NCBI RefSeq assembly: GCF_000005505.3
Contig: NC_016134.3
Coordinates: 13,064,624 to 13,128,623, forward strand
Length of the DNA: 64,000 bases
Reading direction: 5' to 3'
Source of the DNA: Brachypodium distachyon
Taxonomy: Eukaryota; Streptophyta; Magnoliopsida; Poales; Poaceae
Part shown: positions 22,835 through 34,670 of the stretch, in pieces
How the letters are laid out: each line of letters starts with the position of its first letter
Numbering within the stretch: position 1 is the first letter of the stretch
Made by a program: the position numbers and the translations under genes
Notes under the pieces: generated by a model
Database searches by the model: none
What the model saw: only the letters and a program-made list of their open reading frames with translations
What the model was told of the DNA's origin: nothing

Positions 22835-25800
22835 TAATCAACTTACACGCCCATCCTTGCTCTGCATCCACACATTAAGGTATTGATTGGTACAATCCCC
22901 ACCCATCTGAGAGACTGGGACTATTTTTTTTGCTGATGGTACTCACTGGACTTCTCATAGCAATTTTTCTCTTTCAATTCCAGGCATTTTTTTGTTACAG
23001 CTAAACTGGAGCTACTGCTTGCAGCTACACTACTTTATTCCACTCCATATGTCTCTGTCTTGGTAGACATAGGAATTGATACTTTCATCAACTTCATGGT
23101 GCAATTACACATGTCATTGTGCAAACCGTCTCTTAGCTTGTTGACTGTCATAACTGACATTAATTATGTTTACCAGTTAATTTCACGACAGATCTGTAGT
23201 GCAGAAATTAGTCAAAATTGCATAGTTATTCTTGTTAAGTGGTGGCAATATACAGCCTGCTAATTGAGTATTTGTTACACCTTATGTCCATTTGAATATG
23301 GTTTATTGCAAGTCTGGCATATTCTGTTACACACACCTCACACTAACAGAAAAAGATAGCTAGTGGCAACATATCTAGTACATCTATCTACATGGCTGTA
23401 TTCTGTTGTACAATGTGACATGCCATCGTGGACTAAACATCATTTCTATTCCATTGTCAACATTCCAGTAGGTTTACTCCCTTGATTGGTAACACAAATT
23501 TATCTATATAAGGAGACTTTGTTGCACATTTGCTCATGCTTTTGAGAAATATAGACTCATTGGTCACAAAATTTTGCTTACATTACATGCTCAGGTTCTG
23601 GGAGTGCAGATCTTTACCCCCAAGTTCTTATTTGTACACTTGATTTTCTGGTTGTATCTCCACATTCTCTTCCACAATGAAATCAGGGATCATGATGAGG
23701 CTGAGCTATCCAAGTGAGATTCGTTTGTTTAATTGTTCGGATCACAATTGATGTTGAACTGAATCAAGTTACTGGTTGTGATATCCAAGCTTAATCAGTT
23801 CTCCAAACTAGTTGTCACACACATCTTATTGTGCGGACATGAGACCATAAGTTCTCTATCTGTGCAATATAGTTCCCATTCTGTTTAGTTCCATGCAGTG
23901 AGAAATCGTTCTAATTAGTTCTGTATTTTCTCTAATTTTCCAATCGAATCAGGTTATTTAATCTTTATTGTTACAAAAACAGCAGCTTAGTAGTGAGAAA
24001 TGTTCTTCTGCAGAAGTGGCAAAACAGCAGGAGCTTGTGAAAGAGAGGACACACCGGTTGAGGGAGAAAAAAGGACTGCATCTGATTTTCTTTCTGCCCT
24101 GGCATGCTCCTATGGTTGTACCAGTTCAGTGCATACATTCTTTTTTCTTTTCCATCAGTTATCATGTAAAATGCTATTTGTTGCAAATTTGTAGTGTCTG
24201 CAAAAAATGCCGTTGTCTTGTTTTATCTCCAACAATGAAAAGCACTTCTAAGCTATCACAAACAATTTATGGATGTACTCCCTTTGTTCCCTTTTTTATA
24301 AGACGCTTTGGCAACTTAATTTGGCTTGCCAAAAGGTCTTATAAAAAGAAACTGAGGAAGTAGTTTAAAGTTTGTGAACACTATATACATGAGAGAGAGG
24401 TAAGTAGTAGTTGTAAATACTGTAGATACTATTCATCTGTACAACTTAGCTTCTCTTTCCTCACTTTAGAAGGCTTTATGCTCGAATTTCCTTTTATGTA
24501 AAGTATGAATGTACTGTGGATTGATATGCTTTTTGTACTGTGAATTGATGCAGAATTACTCTAGTAACTATCTCTTGCCAACCGTGACAACTTAGAACTT
24601 TTTCTGGAAACTGGAAAATTTATTATCCACGGCCTGTGCATCCAGCTGTTACAACTTAGAACTGGCAGAAGTACTTTGTTATCACTTCCTAGTTTGTGCT
24701 GTGTCATTGATTTAGAACTTGAAGAAATTAGTGTTGCTTTATTCGAGTGTGCTCAACATATTATCAGCCCAACTAATCAGGATTTTGTTTAGTGGATAGA
24801 AATTATATTAGCAAAAAGTAGAATCCTTATTTTAATAATTCCATTGAGTTTGCCAGGGTAGTTTATATTTGAGTTTCTTGTTCATTTTTATAGACCAAAT
24901 GCTTAACTGAATTAACGTTTGATGGTTAGGACACTGACCATTTTATCACAATTTATTCTTGGTCAGTGCAAATACAGTACTGAACTGATTGTTCTCTTAG
25001 TTCTCTTCTCAGCATTTTGTCTGAAATTTGAGATCGGAACACCATACACAACAAGATATAACCTGGAGCCATGCTATGTATTGGAGTTTTGTGTCTATGC
25101 CATCTTAATCTCTTTCCATTATGTTCTATTACACTCTCATGCAAGGGGAATAATCAAACAACATGGGGTCTTACTCTTTTCACTTGCCGCTCTGGTCTCA
25201 TGGCCAGCCACCTTTATATGTTGAGAATCTTAGGAGGCTTGAACCTCTGCATGAGTCTAAGTCTCTAAGCCAATATTTCTCTTAATTTTTTCATCGGATG
25301 GGTTGTTGCTCTTTTGCAGGACAAGAAAAGGAACTGATGAACATATTGAAGTGGTAGGTGCACGGTGAACTATATTCAGTGCTTTGGTTTCATAGGAAAT
25401 GATTCGTCTGTGTCATATACAGGTTTCAGGGCAAATGATGCGTCTGAATCATATATAACATGGGAGAGCAGAAGAGCTACGGGAGTGTGTCGCAAATGAT
25501 TCGTCTAACTGTGTAAGTCATATGTAGGTTTCATGGTCTATGTTTCGTCTTAAGTCACATATAGGTTCCTATAAAGGCTTGGGCAACATGCATCTCATTC
25601 TGCAGAGCCCGGGGAGTTACATTTCTTTTCTTAAATTTCGGTGGAGTTATTGTCAAGATATATACTCCAATTGCTGCTTAGGACTGCGAGACAACAGGAC
25701 TGCTTAGGCCCTTAGGCATGCTTTACATTCTTTTGTTTCTTGTTCATTTTTAAGAGACATGCCTGCCACCAGGGACACCGTGGGCTTGCCAAGTTGCCAG

Positions 25801-25865
25801 GCAGCCTTCTCAGGTAGCGGCGAGGGTGGAAGATGTTAGAGGAGGGGGTTGGCCTTAGCTCAATA
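22835..25865. other. Long non-coding stretch 3' of the NLR
   Basis: AT-rich, with no protein family recognised on either strand. Besides the MITE at 24278, the segment 25.38-25.57 kb repeats a short phrase about AAATGATTCGTCT three to four times at uneven spacing. The start probably includes the NLR 3' untranslated region. Confidence 0.5.
24278..24360. mobile_element. Stowaway MITE, 83 bp, complete
   Basis: Flanked by TA on both sides (24276-24277 and 24361-24362). The ends pair over CTCCCTTTGTTCCC and the complement of AAACTGAGGAAG, and the arms TATAAGACGCTTTGGCAA and TTGCCAAAAGGTCTTATA form a hairpin. Confidence 0.85.
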
Positions 25866-28690
25866 AATATTGGTGTGATATCCTTTGGTCCTATAAATAC
25901 TAGTAAATGAGAGGGCAAAAGATACTTGAACAGAGAGCCAAATGCTTCCTCAAGTCATATATGTGCGTATGCATATACGTCGGGCTTAAACCTAAACCCG
26001 CAACTCGGTTAACCAGTTATATAGCCACGCTTGTGAGGCATCGGGATTTCTGGTTTGATCGTGTGATTTCCCACTGGTCCAGTTCTTTCTGCATCATCTA
26101 CAAACAATCAGGAATCTGCCCTTGGAAACGAGTAGAATCACTAAATTTACCAGGATTTTGTGTAGTAAGAAAAACAGAGCTCAGTTGGTAACATAAGAGA
26201 AACCAGCAAATACAGTGCAGAGACCACTTATTCTGTTGGTACAGGAACATGCAATATTGAGATTCCGTTGAACAAGTTGAAGTGCGTAGCTTAGTGTAAC
26301 ATTTGCATATCTTTACCTAAGGGCCTAAGGCCTATAGTATTCTTTTGCCGCTTAAAAAGATTTAAGCAATTATTTTCATATGATTGGCTGGCAAGCTCTG
26401 GACTTCTGTTTTAGCTGAACTTCTAACTTACGTCCATGCACCTTCGCAGTTCGCACATGCTAAATTTTTCACCCAAGGTTAGGGACATAGAAATAACCCA
26501 TCGATTTATCGACATGGAAGCAACATGGCTCTGCTTCTTTCCCCATACTTCCAAACACCAATAGTAAAGTTAAGAACTCAGATCTATCGGCCGATGTTTT
26601 GAGAATGTAATTTCACATGCAGCAAAAGGAGCAAAGATGAGAATAGTATATGCATATAGTGCAAGTATCATTTACTCCTAACTTTTCTTTGCCTCACTCT
26701 ACAACTGCATCCGCAGACAAAGTGATTTCAATTCAGTATTTTCTTCTTCTGAATACCTTTTATTTTTATCTATCTAGCAAAGGTAATTTTCTTCTGTAAA
26801 GTGAGTCTGAATGGTAAATGGGGCTAGTTATTGTATCGTACCTGCGTCACTGCAGGATTTGACAACAAGTCCTGACCCAACTGTCCTCAAATCGGAGTCC
26901 ATTGCCCAATTGTTTCAAATTATAAGGATGAATGGTCCTAAAAGAATTGAGAACTTGAACTAGTTAACACGTCGGTCGTTGCTATCTACAATTGGACACA
27001 TATCGGTCATCTGATCACAAGTTACATTTGGTCGGTTCACTGTACACTGTTGATGCCAGAAAGACTGGACACATATCGGTCATCTGATCACAAGTTACAT
27101 TTGGTCGGTTCACTGTACACTGTTGATGCCAGAAAGACTGGGCGTATTTCGGTTTTTTCACAATTCGGTTAGCAGAACCGGCAACCGAATTAGCCACAAA
27201 ATCGGCTACGGTTTCGGTTAACACCAAAAATTTGTGTTGTTCAAAACAAATTACTACTTAATTTTGTCCTGGACGGTCAAAATTCACTAATTTCTTCTTT
27301 TTCTGAATACCTTTATTTTTATCTATCTGGAAAAGGTAATTTTCTTCTGTAAAGTGAGTCTGAATGGTAAAAGGGGCTAGTTATTGTTTTGTACTGCGTG
27401 ACTGCAGGATTTTACAGCGAGTCCTGAGCCAACTGTCCTTAAATCGGAGTCTGTTGCCCAATTGTTTCAAATTATAATGAATGAACTAGTTAACATGTTG
27501 GTCGTTTAAACCTACTATTGGACACCTTGGTGATCTGCTCACAAGTTACATTTGGTCGGTTCGAATACATCAGCAATGGGACTGGTCGAGTAGTTAACTT
27601 TGTGACTCTAAACCGAAAATGAAGACCACAGTTATCATGGGTCGCCCCACTATCCATGCTTGCAGGCTTCCAAGTAACTTTATTTTCTTTTTCCCAACTT
27701 ACTTCAAGTTGTAATTTTGCAAGGAATGCCAAGCCGTGAAGGTAGTGAAGGAAATACTTGAGTTGGTAGGTGCACATTAAAATTGAAGTAGGTAGACTGA
27801 GGGACGGATAGTTTCATAACATCTAAAAAAATTATGTATGTGTTCACGTTCTGTCCTATAAATATGAGACGAGCGAGCTAAAGAACTCTGAGCTGAGAGT
27901 TCTGACCGAGCTATATATATATATATGTAAATATAGCTATATCCATATAGTACGATGTACGACCAAGTTGTTCTGATGTCGTCTTTAGCGAATTTCCAAC
28001 TTCGGTGGCTACGTAGGCATGTGAGGCATCAGGATTTCTGGTTTGATCAAGTGATTGGTTAGCTGTCTATTTTTTGTTTCCATCATGTTAAATGTGGAAT
28101 AACGAGACCTGTTTTGGGACCATGGTCCCGCTGCATCACGGCCCATCGCCCGTTCGTTCTGAATCCTAGATGATTCACTGACACCTCGCGATATGTGCCA
28201 CTCTTGTAATCACCCAAACAGATGGTACAGAACATTATTTGAATTCCTGGGCCTTGATCTGCTGACACTCAGCTGCTGCTCCTGCAATAGCCCAATTATT
28301 GTAAGGACTGGGCGTTCGGTTTTCGGTTTTTTCACAATTCGGTTAGCAGCAACCGGCAACCGAATTAGCCACGAAATCGGTTACGGTTTCGGTTAACACC
28401 AAAAATTTGTGTTGTCCAAAACAAAATACTGAATTTTTTCTGGACGGTCAAAATTCAGTATTTTCCTCTTCTTCTTCTGAATACCTTTATTTTTATCTAT
28501 CTAGCAAAGGTAATCTTCTGTAAAGCGAGTCTGAATGTTAAAAGGGGCTAGTTATTGTATTGTACCTGCGTCACTGCAGGATTTGGCAACGAGTCCCGAG
28601 CGAACTGTCCTCAAATCGGAGTCCGTTGCCCAATTGTTTAAAATTACAATGATGAATGAACTAGTTAACACGTTTGTCGTTTATACCTAC
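25866..28690 (+). repeat. Segment repeated up to three times
   Basis: A block starting GAATACC and passing through ATCTATCTAG, AAAGTGAGTCTGAATG and CTGCGTCACTGCAGGA occurs at about 26751-26998, 27305-27531 and 28479-28690. A second block with TTCGGTTTTTTCACAATTCG and AACCGGCAACCGAATTAGCC occurs at 27138-27304 and 28306-28478. The phrase GAGGCATC-GGATTTCTGGTTTGATC near 26035 and 28023, and the CCTATAAATA region near 25885 and 27855, extend the similarity. After the shared TGCAG each copy has an open frame beginning QDL and containing TVLKSES. The copies differ by many substitutions and are old. This may be a decayed exon duplicated with its surroundings. Confidence 0.75.
26994..27139 (+). repeat. 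73-bp tandem duplication
   Basis: Two adjacent, apparently identical 73-bp units (26994-27066 and 27067-27139) starting GGACACATATCGGTCATCTG. Because they are identical they are much younger than the surrounding repeats. Confidence 0.95.
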
Positions 28691-28893
28691 AATCGGAGTC
28701 AGTATACTCACAAGTCACAACGAATGCCCCGTTGAACGCCCTCCACGCGCTCCGCACTTCACACCGGCGCGGATCAAGTCACAACAAATGCCCCGTTCAA
28801 GGTCCCAGAGACAGCCAATGAAAGCACACATTGAGTTGCCCCTACCCGGTGGATCTTCTCCTTCGCATCTACGCACGCTCTCCCATCAATATC

Positions 28894-29852
28894 ATGTCAA
28901 TGTCGGCGCTCATGGCTGCCCTGCGCGCCGCCGGCCGGAAACAGCTCTCGGCTTCCACCTTGTCCAGCCCGACTCGCCCGACAAAGGCGACGGGGTCGCA
29001 TGTGTTCAGGATCCGCGACTACTCGCAAGTCACGGACACGGTGGGCAATGGCGCGGCCGTCCACTCAAGCACGTTCGCCGTCGGCGGCCACGACTGGCAA
29101 ATAAGGTGCTATCCGAACGGCCAGCACAAGGAGCACGAGGATTGGATCGATCTCCGTTTACCTCCTCCGACACGCCCCGGCCTGGGGCTGGGCAAACTTC
29201 ATCAAGCCCGCAAACGCAACGGCTAATAAGTTCGAGATGAGCATACTCGACCAGGACGGTAAGGCATTGCACACGCGTAGATCCCAACACCCGGGCTGCA
29301 CCTGGGGCTGGGCAAAGTTCATGAAGCACGCTGATCTGCACGAGGAGAAGCATCTCAAGGGCGATTCCCTGACGCTCTTGTGCGATGTCACCGTCGACCT
29401 TGGGCTTGAATTCGATGGCGCCGCCGTGCCGGTGCCGGAACCTGCAGCAGTCGCACCGCCGCTGCCACTGTTCGAGTTGCCTGGGAACACCGCCGAGCTA
29501 CGGATCGACGACATGGACGCCGACGTGTGCAAGGCTCTGCTCCAGTTCATCTACACGAACTCGGCGCCGGAGACGGACCAGCTCGAGGCGATGGCGGAGC
29601 CGCTTCTTGCAGCGGCGGACAGGTACAAGCTGGAGAAGCTGAAGAAGATCTGCGAAGGAGGCGTTATGCAAGAACATCGACATGGGCTCCGTGGCTGCAA
29701 CCCTGGCGTTGGCTGAGCGTCATGGTTGCTCCCTGCTCAAGGACGCGTGCACCCGGTTCCTCTCCGCTCCTGGCAACCTGGAAGCAGTCATGGCGACCGA
29801 TGGTTTCGAGCAGCTCAAGACAGGTTGCCCCTCTGTTAAATTTGTTGATTAA
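28894..29852 (+). pseudogene. MATH-BTB protein pseudogene (copy 2)
   Basis: The ATG at 28894 gives the same start as copy 1 (MSMSALMAALRAAGRKQLSA). The first part of MATH is well kept (HVFRIRDYSQVTDTV, GGHDWQIRCYPNG, EDWIDLRL) until a shift near 29160 leads to a stop at 29224-29226. A frame from 29237 resumes at the last MATH strands (KFMKHADLHEEKHLKGDSL). Compared with copy 1, about 160 bp is missing near 29495: the sequence jumps from ELPGNTAE to LRIDDMDADVCK, removing the N-terminal half of the BTB domain that contacts CUL3. Another frameshift near 29655 sends the C-terminal helices into a different frame, ending about 29852. Not functional as an adaptor. A CUL3-dependent role is known only for intact family members. 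Confidence 0.88.
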
Positions 29853-30610
29853 TGTAGCAGCCGTTTGGATTTTACCTCGAAGAAGGGAATGGGACCGTCG
29901 TTGATTAGTTTCCTGCATATATTTTAGCTCAAACGTCTCCTAAAGATACGAGAATGCACTGTGACATGTTTAACACACGAGCTCTTACGATGATTGTTGA
30001 GTAGTACTTCTCAATGCTCCCGCGGAAATTAATTCTGTATGTTGATTATCGGATGATTACCTTGGTATCAGAGCCGGCATTCAGTTTTGAGATGGGATCA
30101 AGGCCTACCGCGTCTCATCGCTGCTCCGGCGAACTCTACCGCTGCGTACTCCGTTTCAAATCGCTAGTCGCCAAGATTTTGCTCCTAGCAACAACCGATT
30201 TCACTTGTGAATTACGAAGAAGCTGCTCAAGGAAACAATCTGCACGTTTTGATGTGCTGTAACGTGGGTATGCACCAAAATCGTTTTCTCGATGCAGATC
30301 GATCCGCTAGCTTGGAAGACCCGCTGCCTCTGGCCGGAACCAGCTACAGGATGGAAGACGCGGAACTCAGCTTCGACTGGAGTTCATCTAGCCGGTCAAA
30401 TCGCTTGGCCCATCCTGGAAAGCGATCGTACCCCCGCAATCAGTGGCGGAGCTATAAAAAAATTCATAAATTCATGGACGGGCCATACTGAAAGAGAACA
30501 TAAACTTTTGTTCTGAATCATAGCACTTCACTAAACAAATTTCATCAAATTGATAAATTGCAAACTAGGGATTTGAGGAAAGAAAGAAAAATATCTTGAT
30601 AGACAGTGGT
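29853..30610. other. Non-coding stretch with a lone tRNA-Met primer site
   Basis: TTGGTATCAGAGCC at about 30062-30075 looks like the primer-binding site of an LTR retrotransposon, but no LTR pair was found, so this is probably an old remnant. CAGTGGCGGAGC at about 30440 resembles a hAT end without a partner. No gene recognised. Confidence 0.4.
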
Positions 30611-30620
30611 GTTGATAGAG

Positions 30621-31061
30621 GGCCAATCGCTGAACTGCACCAACTTTCAAGTGGAGTGCATGGTGAAGACGGAAAAGCGACTCGATTAAACGATACATAA
30701 ACCACCTGGAATGGTGGAAACCACTCCGAACTTGTGCATTAGACTAAACTAAGTCTAACATGACTTTTTATATTGCTTTCGGACTGCGAAAACATGTGTA
30801 TCGTTCATAAATCAATCACAAGTCCAGATAAAAAAGTCATGTTGAATTTTTTTTGACTATATTTGGTACATAAATCAATATTACATATGTTTTCGCAGCC
30901 CGAAAGTAATATGAAAAAATCATGTTGAACTAAGTTTGGTCCAATGCACTAATACGGGGTGGTTTCCACCGGTTCGAATGGTTTATGTAGCGTTCAATTG
31001 GACCGTTTTTCCGTCATGGCTGTTTACCTGTTGAAAACAGGTGCAGTTCAGCGATTAGGCC
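30621..31061. mobile_element. Foldback Mutator-like MITE, 441 bp
   Basis: Long inverted arms: the left begins GGCCAATCGCTGAACTGCAC and the right ends with the complement of GGCCTAATCGCTGAACTGCA. The arms continue inward through AACCACC-GGTGG and a GCTTTCGG...CGAAAACATGTG phrase, about 170-200 bp each with mismatches. It is flanked by a 10-bp duplication with one mismatch, GTTGATAGAG (30611-30620) and GTCGATAGAG (31062-31071). A 9-10-bp duplication and long arms fit Mutator-derived MITEs. It encodes nothing and its transcript could form a long hairpin. Confidence 0.85.
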
Positions 31062-31071
31062 GTCGATAGAG

Positions 31072-32026
31072 GATGACAGTAGTAGAGGAGGGGCAGCAGG
31101 CGCACGTCAGTGTAGTGGAGAGGGGCAGCACGCAGCAGGCGCAGGGCAGCAACTGAACCAACGTATGTGATTGAAATTGGGGAAGAGGAGGCAAGGCAGC
31201 AAGCCAGCAACCGACCAGGGTGAACAACCGAGGCGTGCGGGGTGGGGCGGCGCGCGCGGCAGAGCAGCAGTGGCGGCGGGCGCGGCGATGCGAGGCGGAG
31301 CAGGGCAACGGGCGTGGACCAGGCAGCGCACCGGGCGGGGCCAGGCGGCGCGGCGGGGCGAGCAGCGGGGGCGTGCGGGCCGGCGCTGGCTTCTACGAGC
31401 TTCGATCCGTCGCAGTCCGTCGTGCAGCGCAAGGGGAGGAGGGTAGGCCTCTGCGGGGCTGCTGGGCTGCCGCGGAGTAGTAGATTTTGTTTGTGCCAAA
31501 AACCAGGGCGGGCCACGGCCCACTTTGGCCCCAACGTAGGTCCGCCGGTGCCCGCAACTCAATGAGCCACCGATCCGGTGTTGATTTGTCCCCGCCGTGG
31601 ACTCTGATGTTCGACTCTGAAAAGAGGAACTACAAGAAGCAACGATCAAACCCGCCGCCGGCCTCCTGCACGGCCGCAACCGCCTGCTGGACACGGTGCG
31701 CGTGGACAGAGGCAGCTGTGCCTCCAGGAACCGTCGTCATCTCCATGAAATCACCACCACCACCGCCGTTGTCGACCTCGATCTGGCTGCCGCCGGCGTC
31801 CTTCGTCCTGGAATCGCCGCCGCCCGCTTCCTCCCATAAACTTGTAGGACACCCCTATTTCATAATCTGAAACTAGATGCAGCATTTTGTCTCATCGATC
31901 CTATAAAACTATATTTTATCGATAATTCTAGTACTTTCAGTACTTTTGTTTTACGAACTATTTTTCCACCGTTGGATCAACTCGGTTGGACGGTTCCTAA
32001 AATCGTCAACCATTGTACAATTTGTA
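31072..32026. other. GC-rich non-coding stretch
   Basis: Overlapping Arg/Ala/Pro/Gly-rich frames occur on both strands between 31.1 and 31.85 kb. They reflect base composition and match no family I know. Parts might be leftovers of captured gene leaders. Confidence 0.45.
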
Positions 32027-32215
32027 CTTCCTCCACATTTTACAAAGGTTGGCATATTTTGTTTCGTTAAGACAAGGTTTTGATCAATAAAAACTCTATT
32101 GATATGTGTGTTTTCATGATTTCGTATCATATAGCTTAAATATTAATAGGGTAATTCTTGATCAAAAGCTTGTCTTAACGAAACAAAATACGCCAACTTT
32201 TATGAAACGAAGAGA
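32027..32215. mobile_element. Stowaway/Mariner MITE, both arms
   Basis: Preceded by TA. The arms pair over about 60 bp: a left arm with GGCATATTTTGTTTCGTTAA and AGACAAGGTTTTGATCAA, and a right arm with TTGATCAAAAGCTTGTCTTA then ACGAAACAAAATACGCC. It is related to the one-armed copies at 15.6 and 16.7 kb. The right boundary is uncertain by a few bases. Confidence 0.75.
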
Positions 32216-32773
32216 ACACAAATGGCTTCACCTTCTTGTTCCTTTTATCCTTTTTTTCAGAGCACCAATTTATCCTTCATAAGTGCAGAAAATACTAGAG
32301 CCAAACTGGGCCGCAACCCCTCAGATGTGCAGAAAATACTAAGGCCCAGTATAACTTCTCAGCATCCCAGCCCATACTGCAGCCCGTCAGCGGACAAGCT
32401 TCATTGCCAACACAATCCAACAGCCGACTGTTCTTCCCCAAACCCCCCCCCGAACGGCGAGTCGGCGACCTATAATCCCTAGAACCCGAGGGGCCGACGG
32501 CTCTCTTCCTCAAATCCCCAATGGCGACCTTATCAGCACACTCCTCAAGACCTCAAATCTCCTCCATTCCCCCTTATTAACCCCTCTTCCTGCCTTGATC
32601 GGCGGCGCCCAGCCGCCGTCGGCCCGACGCCGTGCTTACCGGTTATTAGGTATGTCGTTGTCCCGTTTGTGATTCTGATATTTGATCGAGATTGAGATGT
32701 TCTGTTAATTTAGATTTCCACTCAATTATTTAGGCCCCCTCTTCCCTTTTGCTCATGCTCCGCCGCTGAAACC
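32216..32773. other. Upstream region of MATH-BTB copy 3
   Basis: No gene recognised. The last 250 bp are C/T-rich and could be the leader of the MATH-BTB pseudogene. No convincing TATA box was found. Confidence 0.4.
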
Positions 32774-33879
32774 ATGTCCGCCTCTTCTGCCGCCGCCGCC
32801 GGCGGTGTCGCATCGCCACTGTCCGCATAGACCATCGTCGCCCCGACCGTGTCCGGGTCGCACATCGTCCGGATCGACGGCTACTCCGGCACCAAGGGCC
32901 TCGGCAACGGAAAATTCCTCAAGTCTGAAGCGTTCGACGTGGGAGGCCACAGCTGGTGTATACACTACTACCCCGACGGCAAGTCGGCAACGGCCTAGGA
33001 GATAACGCCGATTGGATAGCCATTTATCTTCGTCTCCATCACAACAATTCCAGTGAAGTCATAGCGCAGTACAAGATTAGTTTGCTTGACAAAGATGGGC
33101 AGCCAGTACCATCGTACAGCAGATCCAGCAGCAAGAGTCGTACCTTCACCAGCGAAGAACCATCATTATTTGACTTCGCGCAATTCATCAAAAGGAAGGA
33201 TTTGGAGGAATCGCCTTACTTGAAAGATGATGTCTTTAGCATCAGATTTGATGTAACCGTGCAAAAAGATATTTTCACCGGACCAATCCTGCCGTCGCTG
33301 CTGACTGCCAAGGTCCCGGTGCCACCGTCCGACATGGCCCAACATCTGGCCCAGCTCCTCTTGGCTGGCGAGGCGGCAGATATTACTTTCGATGTCGGTG
33401 GGGAGACATTTGCCACACACCGGTGCATACTCGCTGCCCGGTCCATCGGTCTTCAAGGCGGAGCTTCTCGGTCCCATGAAGGAGAAGACGGCAACTCGCA
33501 TACAGATTCATGACATGGAAGCCAAAGTGTTCAAGGCTTTGCTCCACTTCATCTACACCGACATGGTGCCCCAGATGGATGAGGCTTACACGATAGTAAT
33601 GTTTCAGCATTTGCTTGTGGCAGCGGACAGGTATAACGGGGAGAGACTGAAGCTGATTTGCGAGGAGAAACTGTGCAATCACATCTGCAGAAGCACCGTA
33701 CCGTGGCAACCACGTTGACGCTGGCAGAGCAGCATGGTTGTGGAAAGCTCAAAACGGCATGCTTCAAGTTACTTGCGTCTCCAGGAAACCTGAAGGAAAT
33801 AATGAAGAGTGATTGCTTTGAGCACCTGAAGAGCAGTTGCCCCTATATTCTAGAGGAACTGATCGCCAACCTTGCCTAG
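32774..33879 (+). pseudogene. MATH-BTB protein pseudogene (copy 3)
   Basis: The ATG at 32774 opens MSASSAAAAGG, with an in-frame TAG (32828-32830) where the family normally reads through to AHAVSGSH. The MATH strands (TVSGSHIVRIDGYSGTKGLG, VGGHSWCIHYYPDG) run to a second stop near 32996-32998. The frame 32956-33513 holds the rest of MATH (DWIAIYLRLHHN, ISLLDKDGQPV, KRKDLEESPYLKDD) and the start of BTB (AADITFDVGGETFATHRCIL). A frameshift near 33440 moves BTB into the frame of 33392-33718, and another near 33700 moves the last helices (TLTLAEQHGCG) into the frame ending at 33879. Two stops and several shifts, but almost no sequence is missing, so inactivation looks gradual. It belongs to the subgroup of copies 4-6, not 1-2. 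Confidence 0.9.
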
Positions 33880-34670
33880 GTCCTGACATCTTCTAATTCA
33901 AAGTTAAAAAATCTGTATCAGATTAGTCCAAATCATCCTGCTATTTTTCTTTCTTTCTAGAAGTGACCATGCACCTACTTTTACTAATAGTATGCTTAAG
34001 AACTTGTGGTTGCCTTAGAAGAAAGGAGTACGATTTTCTAGAGCACTGCTTGACGTACGACGAAAGCAGTACGATTTTCTTACTGCAATGCACATCAACA
34101 GTTGATCATAATTTCACCATTCCTAATCACCACTGATTCCTTTCATGGCACACAAATCGTACATGGACTGTCATACGTGAGGTAGTTCCGGTCTTTAAAA
34201 CACAAGATATTTTTTAAACACGAATATATGAAATTTAAAGCCATTAGTTCTGCATAAATTGCTTCTAAGGTCTGTGATTGTGAAATAGTGCAAAATTTAG
34301 AAATCCAAAGGGAAAACACTATATTTTAACTGAAATTTTGATTTTTATTGTTACGGATACAGAATAAAACAATATTGCTTTATTATTCAAACTCAAAATG
34401 GTTCAAACATTCGATGGATTTTGCCTTCTGCTCGTTCCACAAGGCCGGCCTGCTATTTCCTCTCTCTCCCTCTTTTGTCTTTTACTCCTGGCCCATCTTA
34501 AATGGGCCTTTGAGCCATCCCTACCTCTCAGCCCATGCAGCTTGGCTGGCCGACTCAAGGCATATAGACTCCAGCGTGTGGAGAGGGCGAGGAGATCGAC
34601 ACGTACCAGCGCACGAGCTTGGCGGGAGGCCCAACATGGATTTTCGCCCCTCCGACACACAATGACGTGC
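33880..34670. other. 3' flank of MATH-BTB copy 3
   Basis: 33.88-34.02 kb is related to the 3' flanks of copies 4 (44.34 kb) and 5 (58.5 kb), including a GAAGTGACCATGCA phrase. The gene and its downstream DNA were therefore duplicated together. No further gene. Confidence 0.6.

Noticed and set aside
30062..30075. A complete LTR retrotransposon around the lone primer site
   Set aside because: No LTR pair, gag or pol sequence flanks it.
31048..31694. Long Arg/Ala/Pro-rich frames on both strands
   Set aside because: GC-rich DNA keeps all frames open; none has domain-like order.
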